The notes beneath the pieces were generated by a model, which worked only from the letters and a program-made list of their open reading frames with translations, ran no database searches and was not told where the DNA came from. A stretch of DNA of 64,000 bases, from the NCBI GenBank assembly GCA_937884485.1, contig CALGCG010000024.1:1-64000 (forward strand), given 5' to 3'. The DNA is from an uncultured Bacteroidales bacterium. GTDB lineage: Bacteria; Bacteroidota; Bacteroidia; Bacteroidales; P3. Positions 9,001 to 17,413 of this stretch are shown here, in pieces; within the stretch, counting starts at the first letter, position 1; each line of letters begins with the position of its first letter. A program made the translations under genes and the position numbers.

Positions 9001-10775
9001 CCGTTGGCAATGGAGGCCACAAGGGTCACCTCGTACTGGCCCGGGGCGTCATAGTGTGTGGAGGCATGGTAGAGCGATGATGTGTCGCCATTGCCGAAAC
9101 TCCACCACGAAGCTTCGCAACTCTCTCCGGTGCCGCTGGGGTTGATGCCATCGGACGAGATGGTGCTGCGGTTGATGAAGCTGACGTCGAATTCGCAGTT
9201 CGACATTGCCACCACGCTGTCGAAGAGGGCAAGAGGATAGCGTATGCCGGCGAAGGCGCTCATGGTGAAGTTGCAGGAGGGTTTGTCGACGAAACTCAGC
9301 CGGCAGTGGTAGACGGTGCCCGTGTCGGAAGAGACGTTGATGGATTGAGCAGTGCTGATGGGGACTTGGGGCGAGTCGGTATACCATAGGTAGGAGAATC
9401 CTTCGGGAACAGTGAAGGTGTTGCTGGTATTGTTTCCACAGCTTTCTGATACCATGTTTTTTCTGCTGCATTCGAGGTTGAAGTAGGCATAGCCGAAATG
9501 GCCGCCCTGCGAGCAGTCGTAAGTGGTGAGTCGCACCATGATGGTTTGCCCGGCATAAGGGGAGAGGTCGATGCCGACCGTAGTCCAATCTTTCCACAAG
9601 GTGGATCCGTAGGTGTTCCACCCAAGGTTCGAGTTAGAGATGAAATCGGCCAAACCGCAGGTGGGATCGATTACCTCCATGCTGCTGTTCAGGATTTCCA
9701 AGCGGAAGCGGGGCTGTTGCGTAGATGAGTGGTTGGGGTCCTCGAGCACGGCAGCATATTTGAGAAGTAGAAGGTCGGATATCATGGTGTCGACCTCGAT
9801 AGCGTAGAGCAGAGCTTCTGCGTCGCTGCCAGTTCGCCAATTGCCGAGTCGGACAGAAGACGTGCCACCGGGCGGTACGGTCTTGAGTATATTGCCGGTG
9901 CGGGGGTCGCGCTCGTTGGGGTCGGTGTGGACGGTGTGGCGGCTATAGGCACTGGAGGGTCCATTGTCGATAGTGCCGATGGTTGCATAGGGTGAATCGA
10001 AGGAGCCGTAATAGCCTTGTACATAAGGTGCTGTAAGGTCTGTAGGATCAATGCATCCATGGCCTCCCTGGATGGGTGTGGTAAAGTGGATGGTTACGGT
10101 GCAACACGCCTCTCCGCTGTCGGATTGGGCATAGAGGTTGACGGTATAGTTTGTGCTGCCCACGAGGCTGTCGAGTTCATAGCTGTTGCCCTCCACGGCA
10201 ATGGGACCGGAACCATAGTCGAGCATGAGCTGGTCGCCGGAGCCCTCCCAGGTGAGGGTGCCTGAAGTGGCACTAAGATTGGTGATGGTGAGCTTGTGAA
10301 GGGTTGAGTTGCATTCAGCGAGAATCGCAGAGGTGGTGGCATACAGGGCAAATCCACTGCGTTGCACAGAACCGTCAGTGTCAAATTTTATTCTCATCGT
10401 TCCGCTGGTGGCAACAATGTTTATTGTGCCGGAGCCCGACTGATGAAAAATCTGGACGTCATCGTCGTAGATGGTGAGATAATCGTAGTTGTTTTCGAGG
10501 TTATAGGAACCGGTGAGTGTGATGGTAGCCCCAGCATTGGTGGTGAGTACAACCCATCCCTGGAAAGATCGGCTATAGTTTCCACTGGGTCCGCCATCGT
10601 CATAGATATTGGCACCCGAAGTACAGAGGGTTGTGTAAATGGTTTCCCCGTTCTGCATGGTAATGGTCTGTGCGGCAAGGTCCCCACAGAAGAAATAGAT
10701 GAGCACGATAACCAAAATGGTCCGGAAATAGCGGGTAGTTTTTTGTGTATTTATTTGTGCTCTAGTGTTATGCAT
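6069..10775 (-). CDS. Giant secreted repeat protein with CUB-like, PKD and T9SS type B (CHU_C) domains
   Basis: A 1568-residue exported protein. The signal peptide (about 1-36) has a long basic N-region and ends LAAQ. A CUB-like domain follows (about 37-147), then an Fn3-like stretch (157-232), a jelly-roll-like region, and a PKD domain (about 525-604, with SFGNGDTS). From about 680 to 1330 there are about ten Cys-containing repeats of the kind HxCDSLxTLHLTVxP. The last 90 residues (VFAPNAFTPN, then GWDGGNCPQGSYVW) match the gliding-motility-associated C-terminal domain used as a type B signal by the type IX secretion system. It is probably a surface adhesin; substrate unknown. It is transcribed alone. 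Confidence 0.85.
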   Translation of the reverse strand: MHNTRAQINTQKTTRYFRTILVIVLIYFFCGDLAAQTITMQNGETIYTTLCTSGANIYDDGGPSGNYSRSFQGWVVLTTNAGATITLTGSYNLENNYDYLTIYDDDVQIFHQSGSGTINIVATSGTMRIKFDTDGSVQRSGFALYATTSAILAECNSTLHKLTITNLSATSGTLTWEGSGDQLMLDYGSGPIAVEGNSYELDSLVGSTNYTVNLYAQSDSGEACCTVTIHFTTPIQGGHGCIDPTDLTAPYVQGYYGSFDSPYATIGTIDNGPSSAYSRHTVHTDPNERDPRTGNILKTVPPGGTSSVRLGNWRTGSDAEALLYAIEVDTMISDLLLLKYAAVLEDPNHSSTQQPRFRLEILNSSMEVIDPTCGLADFISNSNLGWNTYGSTLWKDWTTVGIDLSPYAGQTIMVRLTTYDCSQGGHFGYAYFNLECSRKNMVSESCGNNTSNTFTVPEGFSYLWYTDSPQVPISTAQSINVSSDTGTVYHCRLSFVDKPSCNFTMSAFAGIRYPLALFDSVVAMSNCEFDVSFINRSTISSDGINPSGTGESCEASWWSFGNGDTSSLYHASTHYDAPGQYEVTLVASIANGLCSDTIRKTITLLPPSPNPTIAGPTDRCDNSLVNDTLIVSNAMWHSWGNDTLVVSPRSTTTYTLTAQDTSHCPYTLNHTITVHPSYNLHDTAVICPSGLPYSYGSLIIADASDTGSYSYSELSAHGCDSIGTVFLVVKDSSMSDTVAVACDSFNWYGTVYTTSGAVAQRVTTNAAGCDSTTTLHLTINPSTTSVHHDTIVENLLPHSFNGVAFQMPVTDTSVTIANAAGCDSTITYSLHVHWNVDTTLYDTLCRSSLPYMWNNASFDTVLTASATMTRAVTLLSHTGSDSLVTMRLTVHPLFDHHLTTAICDDTTFAFGDSLFSASTNHTYSLLSIHGCDSLSTLHLTVHPTFDHHTYDTICSTQSIVFTQHTYDTSGTYLHRLLSQHACDSLSTLHLTVWPAYDYHTYDTICNGDSRPFIDSVYRHTGTFLHHLYTEHMCDSMQTLHLKVYPTHDIHLFDTIYDGDNYTFEHTLYDTTGIYPHLLQAVFGCDSLRTLHLQRNRRTYVDSIVCQNSLPFTWNGASFNNCGGIRTAHHQTMADSVHLQGTNGIDSLVVMRVVALDTSASVEHIHACDSTMWSDGSIYHASTTAPSLHLTNQWGCDSIHHLDLTVDYTHYFDNYLNVCDSLTWIDNTVYYTDTTGPKATLATYQGCDSVVTLHLAVHHSSFAEDIDTFCHGQTYRWHGFTVTSDSAYLTESYFLIDTLSSVHNCDSVLAMRLTKMAQPRIGIEYTTDCQRRTYTIHATTDVPYTRWSSFPADNLLDGNEDELTVTIAPSGPTEYALYADYRETPFCPFSKSILLSPIEVPKAELQVNPEALKYNAMDFTAYDISKEYVERTWYIDGVRQSEPWRILYGHGDDDTDSISIALSVYNGQCHDTAHYTLPVLRVAVFAPNAFTPNLDINNRFTLVTHGVIDGELFIYNRDGLLVYQTTDFGGTGWDGGNCPQGSYVWRFNYHAVDYPTSTKSEIGTVLLLR

Positions 10776-10801
10776 GGGTTTATACGCTTTTGTTCATACA
10801 G

Positions 10802-10809
10802 CAAATATA
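10802..10809 (-). promoter_or_regulatory. -7 element for the giant T9SS protein gene
   Basis: The minus strand reads TATATTTG, a perfect TAnnTTTG, 27 bases upstream of the ATG at 10775. A possible weak -33 TTG lies 21 bases further upstream at 10831-10833. Confidence 0.55.
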
Positions 10810-11034
10810 CAAATTTTTTTAATTTTGTTTCAATAAATTTAACGTTTCGCCCAAATAAATAAGGATTTATATTTTAAGATATCCTGGTCTATACTATAAA
10901 CAATTGATATCCATTTACTTTTAACTGCCTTAATCTGTCTTTGTATGTGGTTTCGATGGGTGTTTTTGTAAAGCGATAATTATTTGCGGTACTCATATTT
11001 TCGTGTGAGCCTGTTTAGGGGGAGAAAACGAAAG

Positions 11035-11061
11035 CAGGGCATGTCTATTTGACATGCCCTG
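11035..11061 (-). terminator. Hairpin downstream of pgi
   Basis: A perfect 11-bp stem CAGGGCATGTC / GACATGCCCTG with a 5-base loop, 28 bases after the pgi stop. On the minus strand it is followed by CTTTCGTTTTC, an imperfect U-tract. Confidence 0.7.
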
Positions 11062-11089
11062 TTGGGTAAAAGGTGTTTTGCGGAAAAAA

Positions 11090-12397
11090 TCAGAAGCCGG
11101 GTTTGCCGAGCAGATGGAACATGTTTTTCTTGTAGTCTTCCACGCCGGGTTGGTTGAAAGGGTTGACTCCAAGGGTGTATCCGCTGACACCGCATGCGAA
11201 TTCGAAGAAGTAAATCAGTTGCCCAAGGGTGTATTCATTGATGCTTTCCACCTCGATTTCCACTATCGGTACTCCGCCAGTGATATGGGCTTGGATGGTA
11301 CCTTCCATAGCGCAATTGTTAATCTCTGTCAGACTCTTGTCTACCAGGTAGTTGATTCCGTCGAGGTTACGCTCGTCATTGGGAACATCGACGTGGGTTG
11401 AGGGTTTGTTTACGTGCAGCATGGTTTCCATCATCAGCCGTTCGCCATCCTGTACATATTGGCCCATGGAGTGGAGGTCGGTGGTGATGCTTAAGCTGTG
11501 GGGGAGCAGTCCTTTGTGGTCTTTGCCTTCACTTTCGCCGTAGAGTTGTTTCCACCATTCGGCCAGGTAGCGCAGGTTTGGCAAACCGCTCACCAGCATT
11601 TCCACTTTGATGCCGTTGCGGTAGAGAATGTTGCGCATTGCTGCGTACATCATGGCGGGGTTTTCGGCAAGAGTGTTTTTTTCAATACAGACCTTACGCA
11701 TGTCGCGGGCGCCCTGTAGCAGGCTGTCGGTGTCGTAGCCAGCCATGGCAATGGGCAGCAGTCCCACAGGGGTGAGCACCGAGAATCGGCCACCGACATT
11801 GTCTGGGATGACGTACATGGGATAGCCTTCGTTGACGGCGATGTCATGTAGCGCTCCCTTTCGGGCATCGGTGATGGCTACGATGCGTTGTGCCGCTTCG
11901 GATTTGCCATATTTCTTTTCCAGGTGAGCCTTGACGATGCGGAAGGCCACGGCAGGCTCGGTGGTGGTGCCCGATTTGGAGATGACGGCTACACTGTAAT
12001 CCTCATGGTCCAAAAGGGTTAGCAGCTGCGAGTAATAATCCTCTCCCAATGTATGGCCAGCATATACAATATATGGTTTGTCGCTGTGGACCATGGATGC
12101 AAATTCCGATTGCAGGGCTTCTATCACCATGCGCGCACCAAGATAAGAACCTCCAATGCCGATGACCACAAAGATTTTGCTTTTGGCACGGAGGCGGGCC
12201 ACATCAATCCTCAGGCGGCCATATTCTTCTTTGTCGTAATTTTCGGGAAGGTCGACCCAACCAAGAAAATCGTTGCCTTCAGCATCGCCGGCTGTCAGGT
12301 GTTTCTTCGCGGCGAGGACTTCTGGTTCTATCTGATTGAGAGAGGTTTGTCCCATTTTCTTCACAAAATGGTCGTTTTTTACTTTAAGTTGCTTCAT
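11090..12397 (-). CDS. pgi: Glucose-6-phosphate isomerase
   Basis: A 435-residue enzyme with VIGIGGSYLGARMVIEAL (sugar-phosphate binding), AVISKSGTTTEPAVAFR (SIS domain), VGGRFSVLTPVGLLP and the C-terminal GVNPFNQPGVEDYKKNMF, all hallmarks of the bacterial PGI family. It interconverts glucose-6-phosphate and fructose-6-phosphate in glycolysis. Length is typical for the short PGI form. It is monocistronic, with a hairpin after the stop and a divergent OmpA gene upstream. Confidence 0.96.
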   Translation of the reverse strand: MKQLKVKNDHFVKKMGQTSLNQIEPEVLAAKKHLTAGDAEGNDFLGWVDLPENYDKEEYGRLRIDVARLRAKSKIFVVIGIGGSYLGARMVIEALQSEFASMVHSDKPYIVYAGHTLGEDYYSQLLTLLDHEDYSVAVISKSGTTTEPAVAFRIVKAHLEKKYGKSEAAQRIVAITDARKGALHDIAVNEGYPMYVIPDNVGGRFSVLTPVGLLPIAMAGYDTDSLLQGARDMRKVCIEKNTLAENPAMMYAAMRNILYRNGIKVEMLVSGLPNLRYLAEWWKQLYGESEGKDHKGLLPHSLSITTDLHSMGQYVQDGERLMMETMLHVNKPSTHVDVPNDERNLDGINYLVDKSLTEINNCAMEGTIQAHITGGVPIVEIEVESINEYTLGQLIYFFEFACGVSGYTLGVNPFNQPGVEDYKKNMFHLLGKPGF

Positions 12398-12543
12398 TTT
12401 TTGTATATATTTGGGGTTTATTTTCTGTAGTAATCAGGTCTTAAAAAGGTATTATGCAGATTTTTTTTAATTGTAACTTCATTATTTTCTTCAAATTAAC
12501 GCAAGAATAAAAAAAATATTTTCTGTATTTGAAAAAATATATG

Positions 12544-12551
12544 TATTTTTG
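12544..12551 (+). promoter_or_regulatory. -7 element upstream of the OmpA gene
   Basis: TATTTTTG matches TAnnTTTG in an AT-rich stretch 60 bases before the ATG at 12611. The nearest TTTG (12528-12531) is only 12 bases upstream, so the -33 element is unclear. Confidence 0.45.
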
Positions 12552-12610
12552 CAAAAAATTAATTGTGAAAGTTAGATAAAGAAATTTATAAATAATTAAA
12601 AACATTTGAT

Positions 12611-13894
12611 ATGCTGAAAAAATTAATCAAAATGGGCGTTGTGATGTCCCTCATGGTGACTTCGATGAACGCCTTTGCTCAGAACACGGGAAAGCCTGAG
12701 TATCCTCACTACGGTTTCTGGAGCAATTGGTCGGTTGGTGGTTCGTTTGACCTCAACTGGGAAATGCGTCAGGGCCCCATGGGCTTCAATCAGGATTTCT
12801 GGCGTGCTTCTACCAACATCGGTATGGACATTTTTGCTCAGCAGAAACTTAACCATGCCTTTGACTGGCGTATTCGTTTCGCCGGTCCCACTTGGGGAAA
12901 ACCCAGAACCGACACTGTGACCAACAAGGCCATGGATCGCCACTGGACCATCTCCCTTGATGTTCTCTTCTCCCTCAACAACGCTATCTGTGGCTACAAC
13001 CCCGATCGTCGTTTCAACCTCTACTTGGTTGGCGGTGCCGGTGCCAAATTCAGCGGTAGCCTGTTCGACAAGAATGATGAGGAGCGCCAGAACACCAACT
13101 GGGAAAAAGGCCGTATCGGCGTTCTCATCAATGGTGGTATTGGTGCCAGCTATCGTTTCGGCGATGCTCACCACATCTTTGCTGAGTACACTTTCGACTT
13201 CACCGATGTCCCCGACATCTTCGCCAGTGGCATTAATACCTATCAGCGTTGGCACAACACCAACAACATCATCCGTCTTGGTTATTACTACTGCTTCGGT
13301 GTCACCGCTACTGACCAGGCCGTCGCTGCCCAGAAGGCTATGCTGACCCAGGAGAACTTCGGTGCCCTGAACAGCCAGGTCAACAACCTTGACAACCAGC
13401 TCCGCAACAGCCGCAACAACGAGAAGAAACTTGAGAATCGTATTGCCGAACTCGAGGATCAGCTCGCTCAGGCTCTTGCCCAGGGTGGCAATGGTGGCAA
13501 CAGCGCCGCTGCCGACAGCCTCCAGGCTGTTATCGACCAGATTAAGGCCGACCAGCTCACCTTCTACGCCATGCCTTTCTCCGTCCAGTACGATGTTAAC
13601 GAGTGGAAGGTCTCTGAGGAAGAGGATGCCAAGGTCAAGGCCGTCGCCCGCGTCCTTAAAGACAACTCCGATGTTAAGGTTCTTGTTGTTGGTTTCGCCG
13701 ACTACACTGGCAGCGACAGCTACAACATGAAGCTCTCCGAAAAGCGTGCCAACGAGGTCAAGCGCCTCCTTGTCAAGAAGTATGGCATCGCCGAGGATCG
13801 CATCCAGACCGAGTACAAGGGTAAGAGTGTTGCCTTCGGCGACATCCAGTACGCCCTCAACCGTCGCGTCAGTTTCTATCGCGTGATTGAATAG
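12611..13894 (+). CDS. OmpA family outer-membrane protein
   Basis: A 427-residue protein: signal peptide ending MNAFAQ (about residue 24), then a beta-barrel-like region to about 245 rich in aromatic strands. A predicted coiled coil follows at about 250-300 (QVNNLDNQLRNSRNNEKKLENRI). The C-terminal OmpA domain (about 335-427) has GFADYTGSDSYNMKLSEKRANEV, the Asp/Arg peptidoglycan-binding site. It probably tethers the outer membrane to the cell wall. The low-GC leader and a strong terminator suggest a highly expressed single gene. Confidence 0.9.
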   Translation: MLKKLIKMGVVMSLMVTSMNAFAQNTGKPEYPHYGFWSNWSVGGSFDLNWEMRQGPMGFNQDFWRASTNIGMDIFAQQKLNHAFDWRIRFAGPTWGKPRTDTVTNKAMDRHWTISLDVLFSLNNAICGYNPDRRFNLYLVGGAGAKFSGSLFDKNDEERQNTNWEKGRIGVLINGGIGASYRFGDAHHIFAEYTFDFTDVPDIFASGINTYQRWHNTNNIIRLGYYYCFGVTATDQAVAAQKAMLTQENFGALNSQVNNLDNQLRNSRNNEKKLENRIAELEDQLAQALAQGGNGGNSAAADSLQAVIDQIKADQLTFYAMPFSVQYDVNEWKVSEEEDAKVKAVARVLKDNSDVKVLVVGFADYTGSDSYNMKLSEKRANEVKRLLVKKYGIAEDRIQTEYKGKSVAFGDIQYALNRRVSFYRVIE

Positions 13895-13919
13895 TTCTGA
13901 GACGACAGTGATATGAATT

Positions 13920-13954
13920 GAGCGGGACTTCCAACGAAGTCCCGCTCTTTTTTT
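13920..13954 (+). terminator. Terminator after the OmpA gene
   Basis: A perfect 11-bp stem GAGCGGGACTT / AAGTCCCGCTC with a 6-base loop, followed by seven T's. It separates the OmpA gene from the convergent gene at 13976. Confidence 0.92.
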
Positions 13955-13975
13955 ATTTATGTTTGGCTGTAATGA

Positions 13976-15109
13976 TTAGTCCGAGATGATTCGGTATTCT
14001 ACGCGTCGGTTCTTCTGCCGTCCTTCTGCGGTGGCATTGTCGGCAACGGGTTTGCTTTTCCCGTAGCCGACCCATGAGAAACGTTTACGGTCAATCCCTT
14101 TGTCAACGAGGTAGTCTACCACGGCTTTTGCTCGTGCTTCCGACAGCTTTTGGTTGTATTCCATGGTGCCGAGGTTGTCGGTGTGTCCACGGAGTTCGAT
14201 GTGAATGTCAGGATTCGCTGTCAGCAGTGCTTTGAGGTTCATCAGCTCGTTGTATGATTGCTGTAGAATCTCACTTTCTCCAGTGGCAAAAAAGATGTTC
14301 TGTAGTGTTACCACCTCACCCACGTGCATCCTGTTGGCCTTAGGCGATGGTAGGTATTCGATGCTGTCAAGGCATACGAGTTCGACGTCGTCGATGTAAT
14401 AGTATGCTCCCGGCAGCGGTGTATTGGCGCCTTCGACGGCTGTAACGTTCGACTTGTTGAACGGGAGAAAATTACCGATTGTCAGGAATCGTTCGTTCCC
14501 ATTGGCTGTGAATTCGCCGGCAATTTCTATCCATCCCTTCTTGTCGGTTATAACAATCTCTTCATCATTGACTATCTGTGGGGTATAGAACGTGGCAATG
14601 CTCTGTGAACTGTTGTTTTCCAGTGTGCTCATTTCGCGTGCCATCAGTATGCCACGTGTCGAGTCTTCTATGCGTTCGCTCGTTAAAAGAGCTCCCAAGG
14701 TGGCTACGGCATGAGGCGATTTGTCGGCCAAACTTGCCCAGAAGCTCATTCGGTAGCGTTTTCCGGCGACGAGGGGTCTTTTGAGCTCCGTCTGGAGATA
14801 CTCTCTGTAAAGCTCCTGCGAACAGTATATACCGCAATAGGATTCCCCGCTATGGGCCTCTTGTATGCCCATTTTGTTGCGTGGCACATTACATTCGCGT
14901 CCTCCGCATGCGTTAAAATAGTCGCTGCTGCCTCCTGTAGGCTGCCACCATGCATCTGCCTCTTTCATGACGCCGAGGGCATCGATTTTTAGAGGGCAGC
15001 GGCTATGTTCTTCAAACGATGGATTGTATACCAAATTGCCATCCCGCTGCGCATGCAGGGACAGGGTTAGTGCAATGAAGCATCCGAGACTGAGCCAATT
15101 CTTCTTCAT
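13976..15109 (-). CDS. OmpA-family protein with N-terminal carbohydrate-binding-like domain
   Basis: 377 residues with a signal peptide ending LSLHAQ at about 20. The N-terminal part begins NLVYNPSFEEHSRCP and ends at a YYIDDVELVC strand (about residue 245), the layout of jelly-roll carbohydrate-binding domains in Bacteroidetes OmpA proteins. The C-terminal OmpA domain (about 265-377) has ELRGHTDNLGTMEYNQKLSEARA and YGKSKPVADNATAEGRQKNRRVE. It should bind peptidoglycan and perhaps a glycan. Its start overlaps the upstream glycosyltransferase stop by 4 bases, so it is the last gene of purN-GT4-ompA. Confidence 0.85.
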   Translation of the reverse strand: MKKNWLSLGCFIALTLSLHAQRDGNLVYNPSFEEHSRCPLKIDALGVMKEADAWWQPTGGSSDYFNACGGRECNVPRNKMGIQEAHSGESYCGIYCSQELYREYLQTELKRPLVAGKRYRMSFWASLADKSPHAVATLGALLTSERIEDSTRGILMAREMSTLENNSSQSIATFYTPQIVNDEEIVITDKKGWIEIAGEFTANGNERFLTIGNFLPFNKSNVTAVEGANTPLPGAYYYIDDVELVCLDSIEYLPSPKANRMHVGEVVTLQNIFFATGESEILQQSYNELMNLKALLTANPDIHIELRGHTDNLGTMEYNQKLSEARAKAVVDYLVDKGIDRKRFSWVGYGKSKPVADNATAEGRQKNRRVEYRIISD

Positions 15110-16233
15110 TTATTTTCGATTGTCCTCATCAAACTGTTCCACAGCAATTCGGCGGTGCGGTCCCAGCTGAAGAGGGTCCGTTGTTGGCGTCCTTTTTCAA
15201 TGAGCTTGTTGCGCAAAGTGTCGTCGTCAAGCTTTGTGATGGCTTGTGCGATGCTTTCGGGATTTGCCGGATCAATATAGAGCACGGCATCGCCACCCAC
15301 TTCAGGCATGGAGGTAGTGTTCGATGCTATGACGGCGGTTTCGGCGTACATGGCTTCCAATATGGGGATTCCAAATCCCTCAAAGTATGATGGATAGACA
15401 AGCATCTGCGCCGCAGAAAGCAGTGCCGATAAGTCCTGTGGGTCGACGTGTCCGGGCATGATGACGTCGTCCCGGTAGTTCATTGTATTGTAGGTCTCGG
15501 CCAGTTCGTCCTGCCACCAAACCCTATTTCCCACCACCACCAGTTTCAGGCTCTCGTGGCCGGATTGTTTTACCAGGTCGAAGGCTTTTAGCAGATTGGT
15601 GAGATTCTTGCGTTTTAATATTGTACTTATAAATATAATATAGGGGCATCCGTCAGTGTATCGGTGCCGTATTGCAGACTTTTCCTCCTCGCTGTGTGGA
15701 CGGTAGTTGCTGTGTGCGCCGTCGTAAACCACGTCGATTTTCCCGTCGGGAATTCCATAGGTGGCCGCTATATCGTTCTTGGAGTATGTTGAAACTGTCG
15801 CTATTCGAGTGGCATTCTTGGCAAACAGGGGGAAATAGTGGCTCATGTATCGCTGATGCGAAGGTTTTAGGTTTCCTGTCGCATGCTCGAAATTCAGGTC
15901 GTGAATCACTGTCAGTGTTGGCACCGCTGGGTGCAGGGGCATCATGCCGTCGGTGGATAGATAGAGGTCTATTTTGTGCTTTTTCAGCGCATAAGGTGTC
16001 GCCCACTCAAAGTAAGTGTACCACAGCACGGGGTGCCGCGCCTGCGGACAGAGTACCACGGGGGTTACATTGGGTCCGAAGATGAATTCATTGTCGGGTT
16101 TCCTGTCGAAGAAAAAGAAGAACTGGTGTTCGGGATGGTTGGTCACAATGCGACGTGCTGTCTCGGCGGTGAACCATCCGATACCATCCATCTTGCCTTT
16201 CAGCAACAGACGTGTGTTGATGGCGATACGCAT
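15106..16233 (-). CDS. Glycosyltransferase family 4 (GT-B) protein
   Basis: 375 residues of GT-B fold. The C-terminal half carries the retaining GT4 signature YPSYFEGFGIPILEAM with the E-x7-E nucleotide-sugar site, followed by NTTSMPEVGGDAVLYIDP. The N-terminus starts MRIAINTRLLLKGKMDGIGWF, like mannosyl- or rhamnosyltransferases of cell-surface glycans. It lies between purN (1-base overlap, TAATG) and an OmpA gene, away from the main polysaccharide locus. Acceptor and donor are not predictable. Confidence 0.88.
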   Translation of the reverse strand: MRIAINTRLLLKGKMDGIGWFTAETARRIVTNHPEHQFFFFFDRKPDNEFIFGPNVTPVVLCPQARHPVLWYTYFEWATPYALKKHKIDLYLSTDGMMPLHPAVPTLTVIHDLNFEHATGNLKPSHQRYMSHYFPLFAKNATRIATVSTYSKNDIAATYGIPDGKIDVVYDGAHSNYRPHSEEEKSAIRHRYTDGCPYIIFISTILKRKNLTNLLKAFDLVKQSGHESLKLVVVGNRVWWQDELAETYNTMNYRDDVIMPGHVDPQDLSALLSAAQMLVYPSYFEGFGIPILEAMYAETAVIASNTTSMPEVGGDAVLYIDPANPESIAQAITKLDDDTLRNKLIEKGRQQRTLFSWDRTAELLWNSLMRTIENK

Positions 16234-16805
16234 TATCTTCTGCTCTTGATGGTCTCGTCAATCACACGGGGGAAGTGCTCTTTCTCCAGCAAGTGTATCT
16301 TGGCGGCAAGGCTGTCGGGCGTCTCTTCCGGGTCGACGGCGCAGCGCGCCTGGAACAATGTGGTTCCGCGGTCGTAGTGTTGGTCTACAAGGTGTATTGT
16401 GATGCCGCTCTCTTTCTCATGGTTGGCAACAACGGCCTCGTGCACATGATGCCCATACATGCCCTTGCCTCCGTAGAGGGGGAGTAGGGCAGGGTGGATG
16501 TTGATGATGCGGTTGGGGTAGGCTTCCAGCATCGCTTGCGGGACAAGCCACAGGAAACCGGCCAATATCACCCAGTCGATCTGCTTTTCCTTCATGTAGT
16601 CAAGCACGGCGCTGCTCTCATAAAAGTCTTTTCGTCCGAAATAACGTGCCTCGATGCCAAGGTTTTTGGCCCTTTGGGCTATGTAGGCATCTTTCACGTT
16701 ATAGATGATGCAGGCCACTGCAACGTCGTTGCGTCCGGCAAAATATTCCGTTATCTGTTGTGCGTTGGTACCGTTTCCGGAACCCAGTATGGCTAGTCTG
16801 GTCAT
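16233..16805 (-). CDS. purN: Phosphoribosylglycinamide formyltransferase
   Basis: A 190-residue GART with the N-terminal LAILGSGNGTNAQQI phosphate loop and the catalytic set N102/H104 (IINIHPALLP) and D141 (IHLVDQHYDRG). It transfers a formyl group from 10-formyl-THF to GAR in purine synthesis. It is the first gene of a three-gene minus-strand unit. Upstream the minus strand carries TATCTTTG at 16841-16834, a good -7 element. Confidence 0.95.
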   Translation of the reverse strand: MTRLAILGSGNGTNAQQITEYFAGRNDVAVACIIYNVKDAYIAQRAKNLGIEARYFGRKDFYESSAVLDYMKEKQIDWVILAGFLWLVPQAMLEAYPNRIINIHPALLPLYGGKGMYGHHVHEAVVANHEKESGITIHLVDQHYDRGTTLFQARCAVDPEETPDSLAAKIHLLEKEHFPRVIDETIKSRR

Positions 16806-17143
16806 ATCAGTATTATGTTTTCAAATTAAAATGCAAAGATAAGAATAATTATTGATACTATTCTAAAAAAGGCTAAAAAAAGTGTTTTTTTTCTTTTTCG
16901 TTGACGCTTCCCGGGCTGATTGAAATCTCTTCAATTTTGCAAAATTTTATTAAAAACAGCTCCGATATGCCGTTTGAAAGGTGTGGAAAAATGGCTTGGA
17001 ATGTCATTTTTTTTTGTAAGTACATTGCTTTATTCCAGTATTTTAGTATTTGTTGTGGATAAATAAAATGTTAAAAAGTGTTTATATGTCAGAAAAATTT
17101 TGTTTCTTTGCATCCAGTTTTATCAATTAAAATTAGAAAAAAA
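16806..17143. other. Divergent regulatory gap between purN and acpP
   Basis: A 338-base AT-rich region without real genes. It holds the purN -7 element (minus strand TATCTTTG, 16841-16834). A weak acpP element, TTTCTTTG at 17103-17110, lies 34 bases before the acpP ATG. Nothing else with clear structure is seen. Confidence 0.55.
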
Positions 17144-17380
17144 ATGTCAGAAATTGCAACCAAAGTAACAAGCATCATCACCGACAAACTTGGTGTTGAA
17201 GAAAGTCAGGTCACTCCCGAAGCCAGCTTCACCAACGACCTTGGTGCAGACTCTTTGGACACCGTAGAGCTGATTATGGAGCTCGAGAAGGAATTCGACC
17301 TTTCGATTCCCGACGAGGAAGCTGAGAAAATCGTCACCGTTGGCGACGCTATCGCTTTCATCGAAAACGCGAAAAAGTAA
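17144..17380 (+). CDS. acpP: Acyl carrier protein
   Basis: A 78-residue acidic ACP with the GADSLDTVEL motif; Ser37 accepts 4'-phosphopantetheine. The open frame extends upstream to 17078, but the ATG at 17144 after an A-rich leader gives the standard ACP N-terminus MSEIATKVTSII. It carries fatty-acyl intermediates in type II fatty acid synthesis. It is followed closely by fabF and rnc, a conserved bacterial arrangement. The phosphopantetheinyl transferase at 448 is one candidate activator. Confidence 0.96.
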   Translation: MSEIATKVTSIITDKLGVEESQVTPEASFTNDLGADSLDTVELIMELEKEFDLSIPDEEAEKIVTVGDAIAFIENAKK

Positions 17381-17413
17381 CCTTACAAATTTAAAATCTA
17401 CTCTTTCCGCTTT

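Larger units (their letters stand above)
10776..11089. other. Gene-free AT-rich gap between pgi and the T9SS protein gene
   Basis: This 314-base stretch has no convincing open frame on either strand. The left part carries the promoter-like TATATTTG of the T9SS protein gene. The right part carries the pgi terminator hairpin at 11035-11061. Short ORFs across 10980-11195 lack family features. Confidence 0.6.
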
